DNA of 10,748 nucleotides from Peronospora farinosa. Its lineage: Eukaryota; Oomycota; Peronosporomycetes; Peronosporales; Peronosporaceae. Each line of letters opens with the position of its first letter. Position 1 is the stretch's first letter. The stretch spans positions 1 through 10,748 of the forward strand of contig CANTFK010000557.1 of NCBI GenBank assembly GCA_947646735.1, read 5' to 3'. The notes under the pieces are model-generated. The model had not been told where the DNA came from. It did not search any database and was given only the letters and a program-made list of their open reading frames with translations. Shown piece by piece: positions 1-7,714 of the stretch. Both the position numbers and the translations under genes were made by a program.

Positions 1-142
1 TTTCCTCGGTATTTTCTTTGAAGCCGTGGGTATATCTGCGTTCATACGCAGGCCACGAAGTGCAGGTGCATTCGGCGCACCTCTTTGCTGCAATGAAAGC
101 ACCTACCGCCATGATTGTCGCGAAGGTAGCGGCAGGTTTCAT
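1..142 (-). CDS. Copy A, 5' part of secreted glycine-rich repeat-family gene with scrambled RGLR segment (runs off left edge)
   Basis: Only the first 47 codons are in the window. The signal peptide (MKPAATFATIMAVGAFIAAK) matches the other copies. Relative to them there is one extra base near 83 and two extra bases near 22-23. Read from the ATG, the first shifts the frame and the second restores it, so residues 21-41 are replaced by an unrelated stretch containing three cysteines. The normal KENTEE sequence then resumes. The replaced block is the one holding RGLR in the other copies, so this copy lacks the motif while staying open to the window edge. The start follows copy B: signal peptide intact and initiator about 50 bp upstream. 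It may be a decayed copy, a real variant or a sequencing artefact; the missing 3' part cannot be judged. Confidence 0.75.
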   Translation of the reverse strand, partial: MKPAATFATIMAVGAFIAAKRCAECTCTSWPAYERRYTHGFKENTEE

Positions 143-826
143 GGGGAATTGGAAGACGGTGGTGGTGGTGGAAGGCTGGTTTGTTGTTCGCAAATTGGTG
201 AATGGACTCAGTGTTGTGAGTTGTAATGTTGCACCGGAGACTTCCCCGTCACGACACTTCAATTTGCTGAAGATGCTCGAAGTGGGAGGTAAAGTGATAG
301 CTAGAAATGACAGCTTAGACATGATGGAGAAGCGGTAACACTTTTGACCAAGTGATTGAGAGTGAGATATTTGCTACATTAAACGCGACTCTGACAACGT
401 ATGAAGGCCATAGCATCTGTACCAAGAAGAAGTACCTGAAAATAGTCGCGGCAAATGTAATAATGGATCGCTTTTGAAGGACTGCTAGCAGGTTTCAATT
501 GCTCATCGAAGATAGAATTTTCCGAGGTTGTATGAGACTCGTCACTTACGTGTTTGTCGTTTGTTCTTACTCCTTTTATGATTTAGCATCGCATTGTGGT
601 ATGTGGCACGCGGTGCAGAACGCTGGTTCCGTAAATAAGGTTGCTGCTACCGCGTAGATTTTGGTACAATGCATTCTTCTGCTACTGCGGTAACATGTTA
701 TACTGTAAAGTAACCTCACAGATATGGTGTGCAGTTGTATTCGAGAGATGAACATTACAATTTGCTATCGACATGACCAACAAAACAAACAAACAGCAGT
801 TGAAGCTGGATTGTACCTCTCACTCA
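143..826. other. Spacer between copies B (3' end) and A (5' end)
   Basis: This 684-bp stretch holds the 3' flank of B on its right and the promoter and leader of A on its left. I see no supported gene. A minus-strand small reading frame present in several other spacers has its start region altered here: near 575-595 the sequence around the ATG differs and introduces an early TAA. The putative splice donor (ACTTAC on the plus strand near 543-548) and acceptor (near 435-444) are retained. No clear polyadenylation signal is visible. Confidence 0.8.
192..205 (-). promoter_or_regulatory. Oomycete-type initiator upstream of copy A
   Basis: The minus strand reads CCATTCACCAATTT. This fits the oomycete initiator core CATTYYNCAWTTT except for the second Y, which is A. 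It lies about 50 bp before the ATG, giving an expected leader of about 60 nt if transcription starts at the A of CATT. The leader contains a CCA run. Confidence 0.65.
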
Positions 827-1867
827 TCAACGACGACGCTGACGCTCGCGACGATTAAAACCTCCACTACCAAACGCATTGCCACCAGCCGGTGCGGCAC
901 CTCCAAACCCAGGCTGGCCACCGGTGAATCCGTTGTTGCCAGTCGGACCGAAGTTCCCCCTTGCACCCTGCCCACCAATTCCACCAAACGCGTTCCCACC
1001 TTGCGCGCCGAATCGCGTCTGTTGCCCGAAGCCGCCCGCACCATTCCCATTGAAGCCGTTCACACCATTTCCGTTGAAGCCGCCCATGCCAGCACCAGCT
1101 CCACCAAACATACCACCACCGAAACCAGGCATCTGATTGCCACCACCGAAGCCGCCACCGATGGTGCCCGTAGGATTTCCACCAAACCCGCCGGTGTTTG
1201 TAGGGAATCCGCCAGAAGCACCTGAGGCACCCAGTCCAGCTCCAACTGGGTTGTTGGCATTTCCGAAGCTTGCTGTCGATGGGACCCCGGCTATGCCTGC
1301 GTCACCAGACTGAGGAATGGCTGCGGCAGCTCCTGGCTGTTGTGCTGGAGATGGATCTGCACTGGGAACGTTCGTTGGTGCCGGCGTGGCCCTTGATCCT
1401 CGGGTTACCGTAGGTGCAGGGGTTGCCACTGGACGTCCATTTGCAGTCGTCGGAGCTGGCGTGACAGCTGCAGATCCCAGTGCCACGTTAGTCCCTGCGG
1501 CAACGACATTGTTCGAAGCGGCATTGGTAGAGGCGACATTGGTAGAAGCGACATTGGTAGAGGCGACATTGGTGGTGGAGTCAACGACGGCAGTGTTGGA
1601 GCCAGCTACCACTGTGGACGGGATGCTGACGGGAACAGGAATGAAATGCGGCACCTCCACAGGCACGGGAATAGCGATTTTCTTGACTTTCTTGACTTTC
1701 TTGACATGGTGGTGGTGGCCCTTCCTGCTTTCCTCGGTATTTTCTTTGACCGTGGGTATATCTGCGCTCATACGCAGGCCACGAAGTGCAGGTGCATTCG
1801 GCGCACCTTTTGCTACAATGAAAGCACCTACCGCCATGATTGTCGCGAAGGTAGCGGCAGGTTTCAT
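827..1867 (-). CDS. Copy B, secreted glycine-rich protein with RGLR motif, 346 aa (type 1)
   Basis: Full-length reference copy with no cysteine. Visible parts are: hydrophobic signal peptide 1-21 (likely cleavage AKG|AP); RGLR 29-32; acidic KENTEESR 41-48; HHHH 51-54; three VKK repeats 55-63; IAIPVPVEVP-type Pro/Val block 64-87; VASTN repeats 97-120; TPAPT at 136, 149 and 161; Gly/Phe/Asn-rich region 201-337 with many GFGG and FNGNG units; basic tail RRERQRRR 339-346. It ends with two adjacent TGA codons. An in-frame TAA nine bases upstream fixes the start at MKPA. Copy-specific residues are V18, S132 and P168. The function is unknown. Secretion is inferred from the signal peptide; a cell-wall, adhesive or host-directed role is possible. 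RGLR at 29-32 suits the RxLR window, but there is no true EER and no recognisable WY domain. Confidence 0.9.
   Translation of the reverse strand: MKPAATFATIMAVGAFIVAKGAPNAPALRGLRMSADIPTVKENTEESRKGHHHHVKKVKKVKKIAIPVPVEVPHFIPVPVSIPSTVVAGSNTAVVDSTTNVASTNVASTNVASTNAASNNVVAAGTNVALGSAAVTPAPTTANGRPVATPAPTVTRGSRATPAPTNVPSADPSPAQQPGAAAAIPQSGDAGIAGVPSTASFGNANNPVGAGLGASGASGGFPTNTGGFGGNPTGTIGGGFGGGNQMPGFGGGMFGGAGAGMGGFNGNGVNGFNGNGAGGFGQQTRFGAQGGNAFGGIGGQGARGNFGPTGNNGFTGGQPGFGGAAPAGGNAFGSGGFNRRERQRRR
1508..1579 (-). repeat. 15-bp VASTN-coding minisatellite in copy B
   Basis: A 15-bp unit (plus strand gcgacattggtagag and variants) repeats here and encodes successive VASTN pentapeptides at about residues 97-120. 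The same block occurs at the matching place in copies C to G with the same number of units. Only point changes occur: T114 becomes I in D and F. Ser/Thr density suggests O-glycosylation, which is inference. Confidence 0.85.
1772..1783 (-). other. RGLR (RxLR-type) motif codons in copy B
   Basis: Codons CGT GGC CTG CGT encode R29-G-L-R32, about eight residues after the predicted signal cleavage. All of copies B to G keep it; copy A loses it through compensating indels. In oomycetes RxLR after a signal peptide marks many host-translocated effectors, but the downstream acidic motif here is only EESR (type 1) or EESM (type 2), so membership is unproven. Confidence 0.5.
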
Positions 1868-2550
1868 GGGGAATTAGAAGACGGTGGTGGTGGTGGAAGG
1901 CTGGTTTGTTGTTTGCAAATTGGTGAATGGACTCAGTGTTGTGAGTTGTAATGTTGCACCGGAGACTTCCCCGTCACGACACTTCGATTTGCTGAAGATG
2001 CTCGAAGTGGGAGGTAAAGTGATAGCTAGAAATGACAGCTTAGACATGATGGAGAAGCGGTAACACTTTTGACCAAGTGATTGAGAGTGAGATATTTGCT
2101 ACATTAAACGCGACTCTGACAACGTATGAAGGCCAAAGCATCTGTACCAAGAAGAAGTACCTGAAAATAGTCGCGACAAATGTAATAATGGATCGCTTTT
2201 GAAGGACTGCTAGCATGTTTCAATTGCTCATCGAAGATAGAATTTTCCGAGGTTGTATATGACTCGTCACTTACGTGTTTGTCGTTTGTTCTTACTCCTT
2301 CATGATTTCGCATAGCATTGTGGTATGTGGCACGCGGTGCAGAACGCTGGTTCCGTAAATAAGGTTGCTGCTACCGCGTAGATTTTGGTACAATGCATTC
2401 TTCTGCTACTGCAATAACATGTTATACTGTAAAGTAACCTCACAGATATGGTATGCAGTTGTATTCGAGAGATGAACATTACAATTTGCTATCTACATGA
2501 CCAACACAACAAACAAACAGCAGTTGAAGCTGGATTGTACCTCTCACTCA
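1868..2550. other. Spacer between copies C (3' end) and B (5' end)
   Basis: This 683-bp spacer holds the leader and initiator of B and the 3' flank of C. A minus-strand frame at 2104-2313 (69 codons, beginning MRNHEGVRTNDKH) is open, with no recognised family. Within it are a perfect GTAAGT donor at 2274 and a TTTTCAG acceptor ending at 2161, enclosing a candidate 114-nt intron. I do not call a gene because the frame is damaged or altered in other spacers. Confidence 0.8.
1917..1930 (-). promoter_or_regulatory. Oomycete-type initiator upstream of copy B
   Basis: CCATTCACCAATTT on the minus strand matches the oomycete initiator core with one pyrimidine position off. The expected start of transcription is near 1928, about 61 nt before the ATG. 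It lies downstream of any longer N-terminal extension, which supports MKPA as the true start in all copies. Confidence 0.7.
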
Positions 2551-3592
2551 TCAACGACGACGCTGACGCTCGCGACGATTAAAACCTTCACTACCAAACG
2601 CATTGCCACCAGCCGGTGCGGCACCTCCAAACCCAGGCTGGCCACCGGTGAATCCGTTGTTGCCAGTCGGACCGAAGTTCCCCCTTGCACCCTGCCCACC
2701 AATTCCACCAAACGCGTTCCTACCTTGCGCGCCGAATCGCGTCTGTTGCCCGAAGCCGCCCGCACCATTCCCATTGAAGCCGTTCACACCATTTCCGTTG
2801 AAGCCGCCCATGCCAGCACCAGCTCCACCAAACATACCACCACCGAAACCAGGCATCTGATTGCCACCACCGAAGCCGCCACCGATGGTGCCCGTAGGAT
2901 TTCCACCAAACCCGCCGGTGTTTGTAGGGAATCCGCCAGAAAGCACCTGAGGCACCCAGTCCAGCTCCAACTGGGTTGTTGGCATTTCCGAAGCTTGCTG
3001 TCGATGGGACCCCGGCTATGCCTGCGTCACCAGACTGAGGAATGGCTGCGGCAGCTCCTGGCTGTTGTGCTGGAGATGGATCTGCACTGGAAACGTTCGC
3101 TGGTGCCGGCGTGGCCCTTGATCCTCGGGTTACCGTAGGTGCAGGGGTTGCCACTGGACGTCCATTTGCAGTCGTCGGAGCTGGCGTGACAGCTGCAGTT
3201 CCCAGTGCCACGTTAGTCCCTGCGGCAACGACATTGTTCGAAGCGGCATTGGTAGAGGCGACATTGGTAGAAGCGACATTGGTAGAGGCGACATTGGTGG
3301 TGGAGTCAACGACGGCAGTGTTGGAGCCAGCTATCACTGTGGACGGGATGCTGACGGGAACAGGAATGAAATGCGGCACCTCCACAGGCACGGGAATAGC
3401 GATTTTCTTGACTTTCTTGACTTTCTTGACATGGTGGTGGTGGCCCTTCCTGCTTTCCTCGGTATTTTCTTTGACCGTGGGTATATCTGCGCTCATACGC
3501 AGGCCACGAAGTGCAGGTGCATTCGGCGCACCTTTTGCTGCAATGAAAGCACCTACCGCCATGATTGTCGCGAAGGTAGCGGCAGGTTTCAT
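2551..3592 (-). pseudogene. Copy C, frameshifted secreted glycine-rich protein gene (type 1)
   Basis: The gene is 1,042 bp, one base longer than its siblings. The run AA, as in the other copies, is AAA at 2940-2942. The first 217 residues are normal: signal peptide, RGLR, His4, VKK3, VASTN and TPAPT repeats. After the extra base the glycine-rich domain is read in another frame, giving 73 new residues with 16 tryptophans, then TAG at 2720-2722 for a 290-aa product. The original frame continues undamaged to the usual RRERQRRR end at 2551, so only this base breaks the gene. It shares T132, A165 and S168 with copy E; I87 is its own. It has the in-frame upstream TAA of type 1. It may be a recent pseudogene, an altered protein or a sequencing or assembly error in a short A run. 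Confidence 0.85.
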
Positions 3593-4275
3593 GGGGAATT
3601 AGAAGACGGTGGTGGTGGTGGAAGGCTGGTTTGTTGTTTGCAAATTGGTGAATGGACTCAGTGTTGTGAGTTGTAATGTTGCACCAGAGACTTCCCCGTC
3701 ACGACACTTCGATTTGCTGAAGATGCTCGAAGTGGGAGGTAAAGTGATAGCTAGAAATGACAGCTTAGACATGATGGAGAAGCGGTAACACTTTTGACCA
3801 AGTGATTGAGAGTGAGATATTTGCTACATTAAACGCGACTCTGACAACGTATGAAGGCCAAAGCATCTGTACCAAGAAGAAGTACCTGAAAATAGTCGCG
3901 ACAAATGTAATAATGGATCGCTTTTGAAGGACTGCTAGCATGTTTCAATTGCTCATCGAAGATAGAATTTTCCGAGGTTGTATGAGACTCGTCACTTACG
4001 TGTTTGTCGTTTGTTCTTACTCCTTCATGATTTCGCATAGCATTGTGGTATGTGGCACGCGGTGCAGAACGCTGGTTCCGTAAATAAGGTTGCTGCTACC
4101 GCGTAGATTTTGGTACAATGCATTCTTCTGCTACTGCAATAACATGTTATACTGTAAAGTAACCTCACAGATATGGTGTGCAGTTGTAATCGAGAGATGA
4201 ACATTACAATTTGCTATCTACATGACCAACAAAACAAACAAACAGCAGTTGAAGCTGGATTGTACCTCTCACTCA
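3593..4275. other. Spacer between copies D (3' end) and C (5' end)
   Basis: This 683-bp stretch is nearly identical to the previous spacer. The minus-strand frame at 3829-4038 is again open (69 codons, tgtatgagac variant giving SHTT instead of SYTT). The 3' flank of D carries a diagnostic ttgtaatcgag near 4185, shared only with the flank of F. No gene is supported. Confidence 0.8.
3642..3655 (-). promoter_or_regulatory. Oomycete-type initiator upstream of copy C
   Basis: Same CCATTCACCAATTT element and same distance to the ATG (about 50 bp) as in copy B, so the promoter of the frameshifted copy looks intact and it may still be transcribed. Confidence 0.65.
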
Positions 4276-5316
4276 TCAACGACGACGCTGACGCTCGCGA
4301 CGATTAAAACCTCCACTACCAAACGCATTGCCTCCAGCCGGTGCGGCACCTCCAAACCCAGGCTGGCCACCGGTGAATCCGTTGTTGCCAGTCGGACCGA
4401 AGTTCCCCCTTGCACCCTGCCCACCAATTCCACCAAACGCGTTCCTACCTTGCGCGCCGAATCGCGTCTGTTGCCCGAAGCCGCCCGCACCATTCCCATT
4501 GAAGCCGTTCACACCATTTCCGTTGAAGTCGCCCATGCCAGCACCAGCTCCACCAAACATACCACCACCGAAACCAGGCATCTGATTGCCACCACCGAAG
4601 CCGCCACCGATGGTGCCCGTAGGATTTCCACCAAACCCGCCGGTGTTTGTAGGGAATCCACCAAAAGCACCTGAGGCACCCAGTCCAGCTCCAACTGGGT
4701 TGTTGGCATTTCCGAAGCTTGCTGTCGATGGGACCCCGGCTATGCCTGCGTCACCAGACTGAGGAATGGCTGCGGCAGCTCCTGGCTGTTGTGCTGGAGA
4801 TGGATCTGCACTGGAAACGTTCGTTGGTGCCGGCGTGGCCCTTGATCCTCGGGTTACCGTAGGTGCAAGGGTTGCCACTGGACGTTCATTTGCAGTCGTC
4901 GGAGCTGGCGTGACAGCTGCAGATCCCAGTGCCACGTTAGTCCCTGCGGCAACGACATTGTTCGAGGCGGCATTAATGGAGGCGACATTGGTAGAGGCGA
5001 CATTGGTAGAGGCGACATTGGTGGTGGAGTCAACGACGGCAGTGTTGGAGCCAGCTACCACTGTGGACGGGATGCTGACGGGAACAGGAATGAAATGCGG
5101 CACCTCCACAGGCACGGGAATAGCGATTTTCTTGACTTTCTTGACTTTCTTGACATGGTGGTGGTGGCCCTTCATGCTTTCCTCGGTATTTTCTTTGACC
5201 GTGAGTATATCTGCGTTCATACGCAGGCCACGAAGTGCAGGTGCATTTGGTGCACTCTCTGCTGCAATGAAAGCACCTACCGCCATGATTGTCGCGAAGG
5301 TAGTGGCAGGTTTCAT
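4276..5316 (-). CDS. Copy D, secreted glycine-rich protein with RGLR motif, 346 aa (type 2)
   Basis: Intact frame with the same architecture as copy B. Type 2 residues are T5, E20, S21, N34, L38 and M48, so the predicted cleavage becomes AES|AP and the post-RGLR acidic motif reads EESM. Also present are I114 in the VASTN repeats, E144, L150, S168, F218, D263 and R291. The upstream TAA of type 1 is CAA here, so the frame stays open 60 codons further to an ATG at 5496. I reject that start: the added segment has no signal peptide, most of it lies upstream of the initiator at 5366-5379, and it is closed or shifted in other copies. The protein is inferred to be secreted; the function is unrecognised. 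Confidence 0.88.
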   Translation of the reverse strand: MKPATTFATIMAVGAFIAAESAPNAPALRGLRMNADILTVKENTEESMKGHHHHVKKVKKVKKIAIPVPVEVPHFIPVPVSIPSTVVAGSNTAVVDSTTNVASTNVASTNVASINAASNNVVAAGTNVALGSAAVTPAPTTANERPVATLAPTVTRGSRATPAPTNVSSADPSPAQQPGAAAAIPQSGDAGIAGVPSTASFGNANNPVGAGLGASGAFGGFPTNTGGFGGNPTGTIGGGFGGGNQMPGFGGGMFGGAGAGMGDFNGNGVNGFNGNGAGGFGQQTRFGAQGRNAFGGIGGQGARGNFGPTGNNGFTGGQPGFGGAAPAGGNAFGSGGFNRRERQRRR

Positions 5317-5989
5317 GGGGAATTGGAAGACGGTGGTGGTAGTGGAAGGCTGGTTTGTTGTTCGCAAATTGGTGAATGGACTCAGTGTTGTGAGTTGTAA
5401 TGTTGCACCGGAGACTTCCCCGTCACGACACTTCACTTTGCTGAAGATGCTCGAAGTGGGAGGTAAAGTAATAGCTAGAAATGACAGCTTAGACATGATG
5501 GAGAAGTGGTAACACTTTTGACCAAGTGATTGAGAGTGAGATATTTGCTACATTAAACGCGCTCTGACAACGTATGAAGGCCATAGCAAGAAGAAGTACC
5601 TGAAAATAGTCGCGACAAATGTAATAATGGATCGCTTTTGAAGGACTGCTAGCATGTTTCAATTGCTCATCGAAGATAGAATTTTCCGAGGTTGTATATG
5701 ACTCGTCACTTACGTGTTTGTCGTTTGTTCTTACTCCTTCATGATTTCGCATAGCATTGTGGTATGTGGCACGCGGTGCAGAACGCTGGTTCCGTAAATA
5801 AGGTTGCTGCTACCGCGTAGATTTTGGTACAATGCATTCTTCTGCTACTGCAATAACATGTTATACTGTAAAGTAACCTCACAGATATGGTGTGCAGTTG
5901 TATTCGAGAGATGAACATTACAATTTGCTATCTACATGACCAACACAACAAACAAACAGCAGTTGAAGCTGGATTGTACCTCTCACTCA
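5317..5989. other. Spacer between copies E (3' end) and D (5' end), with 9-bp deletion
   Basis: At 673 bp this is the shortest spacer. It lacks nine bases (tctgtacca) near 5589 and has gcgctctg instead of gcgactctg near 5560. A minus-strand frame at 5489-5752 is open for 87 codons because the single-base loss moves the original stop out of frame. The 9-bp loss is in phase with that frame, but the frame's 3' end differs between types. I see no supported gene. Confidence 0.8.
5366..5379 (-). promoter_or_regulatory. Oomycete-type initiator upstream of copy D
   Basis: CCATTCACCAATTT on the minus strand, about 50 bp before the MKPA start. It decides between the 346-aa start and the open 406-aa extension, because a transcript starting here cannot contain the upstream ATG at 5496. 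Confidence 0.68.
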
Positions 5990-7030
5990 TCAACGACGAC
6001 GCTGACGCTCGCGACGATTAAAACCTCCACTACCAAACGCATTGCCACCAGCCGGTGCGGCACCTCCAAACCCAGGCTGGCCACCGGTGAATCCGTTGTT
6101 GCCAGTCGGACCGAAGTTCCCCCTTGCACCCTGCCCACCAATTCCACCAAACGCGTTCCCACCTTGCGCGCCGAATCGCGTCTGTTGCCCGAAGCCGCCC
6201 GCACCATTCCCATTGAAGCCGTTCACACCATTTCCGTTGAAGCCGCCCATGCCAGCACCAGCTCCACCAAACATACCACCACCGAAACCAGGCATCTGAT
6301 TGCCACCACCGAAGCCGCCACCGATGGTGCCCGTAGGATTTCCACCAAACCCGCCGGTGTTTGTAGGGAATCCGCCAGAAGCACCTGAGGCACCCAGTCC
6401 AGCTCCAACTGGGTTGTTGGCATTTCCGAAGCTTGCTGTCGATGGGACCCCGGCTATGCCTGCGTCACCAGACTGAGGAATGGCTGCGGCAGCTCCTGGC
6501 TGTTGTGCTGGAGATGGATCTGCACTGGAAACGTTCGCTGGTGCCGGCGTGGCCCTTGATCCTCGGGTTACCGTAGGTGCAGGGGTTGCCACTGGACGTC
6601 CATTTGCAGTCGTCGGAGCTGGCGTGACAGCTGCAGTTCCCAGTGCCACGTTAGTCCCTGCGGCAACGACATTGTTCGAAGCGGCATTGGTAGAGGCGAC
6701 ATTGGTAGAAGCGACATTGGTAGAGGCGACATTGGTGGTGGAGTCAACGACGGCAGTGTTGGAGCCAGCTACCACTGTGGACGGGATGCTGACGGGAACA
6801 GGAATGAGATGCGGCACCTCCACAGGCACGGGAATAGCGATTTTCTTGACTTTCTTGACTTTCTTGACATGGTGGTGGTGGCCCTTCCTGCTTTCCTCGG
6901 TATTTTCTTTGACCGTGGGTATATCTGCGCTCATACGCAGGCCACGAAGTGCAGGTGCATTCGGCGCACCTTTTGCTGCAATGAAAGCACCTACCGCCAT
7001 GATTGTCGCGAAGGTAGCGGCAGGTTTCAT
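5990..7030 (-). CDS. Copy E, secreted glycine-rich protein with RGLR motif, 346 aa (type 1)
   Basis: Intact copy, closest to copy C in its N-terminal two-thirds: both have A18, T132, A165 and S168. It lacks C's frame-breaking extra base, so it shows what the C-type glycine-rich domain looks like unbroken. L75 replaces F75 in the Pro/Val block and G291 is kept. Signal peptide, RGLR 29-32, EESR, HHHH, three VKK, VASTN and TPAPT repeats, Gly/Phe/Asn region and the basic tail are all present. The in-frame TAA nine bases upstream of the ATG fixes the start. Confidence 0.9.
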   Translation of the reverse strand: MKPAATFATIMAVGAFIAAKGAPNAPALRGLRMSADIPTVKENTEESRKGHHHHVKKVKKVKKIAIPVPVEVPHLIPVPVSIPSTVVAGSNTAVVDSTTNVASTNVASTNVASTNAASNNVVAAGTNVALGTAAVTPAPTTANGRPVATPAPTVTRGSRATPAPANVSSADPSPAQQPGAAAAIPQSGDAGIAGVPSTASFGNANNPVGAGLGASGASGGFPTNTGGFGGNPTGTIGGGFGGGNQMPGFGGGMFGGAGAGMGGFNGNGVNGFNGNGAGGFGQQTRFGAQGGNAFGGIGGQGARGNFGPTGNNGFTGGQPGFGGAAPAGGNAFGSGGFNRRERQRRR

Positions 7031-7714
7031 GGGGAATTAGAAGACGGTGGTGGTGGTGGAAGGCTGGTTTGTTGTTTGCAAATTGGTGAATGGACTCAGT
7101 GTTGTGAGTTGTAATGTTGCACCAGAGACTTCCCCGTCACGACACTTCGATTTGCTGAAGATGCTCGAAGTGGGAGGTAAAGTGATAGCTAGAAATGACA
7201 GCTTAGACATGATGGAGAAGCGGTAACACTTTTGACCAAGTGATTGAGAGTGAGATATTTGCTACATTAAACGCGACTCTGACAACGTATGAAGGCCAAA
7301 GCATCTGTACCAAGAAGAAGTACCTGAAAATAGTCGCGACAAATGTAATAATGGATCGCTTTTGAAGGACTGCTAGCATGTTTCAATTGCTCATCGAAGA
7401 TAGAATTTTCCGAGGTTGTATGATGACTCGTCACTTACGTGTTTGTCGTTTGTTCTTACTCCTTCATGATTTCGCATAGCATTGTGGTATGTGGCACGCG
7501 GTGCAGAACGCTGGTTCCGTAAATAAGGTTGCTGCTACCGCGTAGATTTTGGTACAATGCATTCTTCTGCTACTGCAATAACATGTTATACTGTAAAGTA
7601 ACCTCACAGATATGGTGTGCAGTTGTAATCGAGAGATGAACATTACAATTTGCTATCTACATGACCAACACAACAAACAAACAGCAGTTGAAGCTGGATT
7701 GTACCTCTCACTCA
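7031..7714. other. Spacer between copies F (3' end) and E (5' end)
   Basis: This 684-bp spacer has an extra base near 7421 (tgtatgatgactc), which breaks the small minus-strand frame seen in other spacers. The base lies inside the candidate intron, so a spliced reading would not be affected. The 3' flank of F has the ttgtaatcgag variant near 7625, as in D. No gene is supported. Confidence 0.8.
7080..7093 (-). promoter_or_regulatory. Oomycete-type initiator upstream of copy E
   Basis: CCATTCACCAATTT on the minus strand at the same offset from the ATG as in the other copies; leader of about 60 nt with a CCA run. Confidence 0.65.

Noticed and set aside
773..1225. Thr/Ser-rich plus-strand frame beginning MTNKTNKQQ as a mucin-like protein
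   Set aside because: It is the antisense shadow of the glycine-rich C-terminus (GGN codons read as CCN/ACC); it has no signal peptide and its start lies in the 3' flank.
5317..5496. 60-residue N-terminal extension of copies D and F (406-aa reading)
   Set aside because: The initiator lies within it, it pushes the signal peptide inside the protein, and the frame is stopped by TAA in B, C and E and shifted upstream of G.
4766..5512. Long plus-strand open frames antisense to each gene (150, 186, 211 and 248 codons)
   Set aside because: They recur in every copy only because the copies are near-identical. The sense protein is rich in Gly, Ala, Pro, Thr and Asn and uses few TTA, CTA or TCA codons, so antisense stops are rare. 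No promoter, signal or family resemblance supports them.
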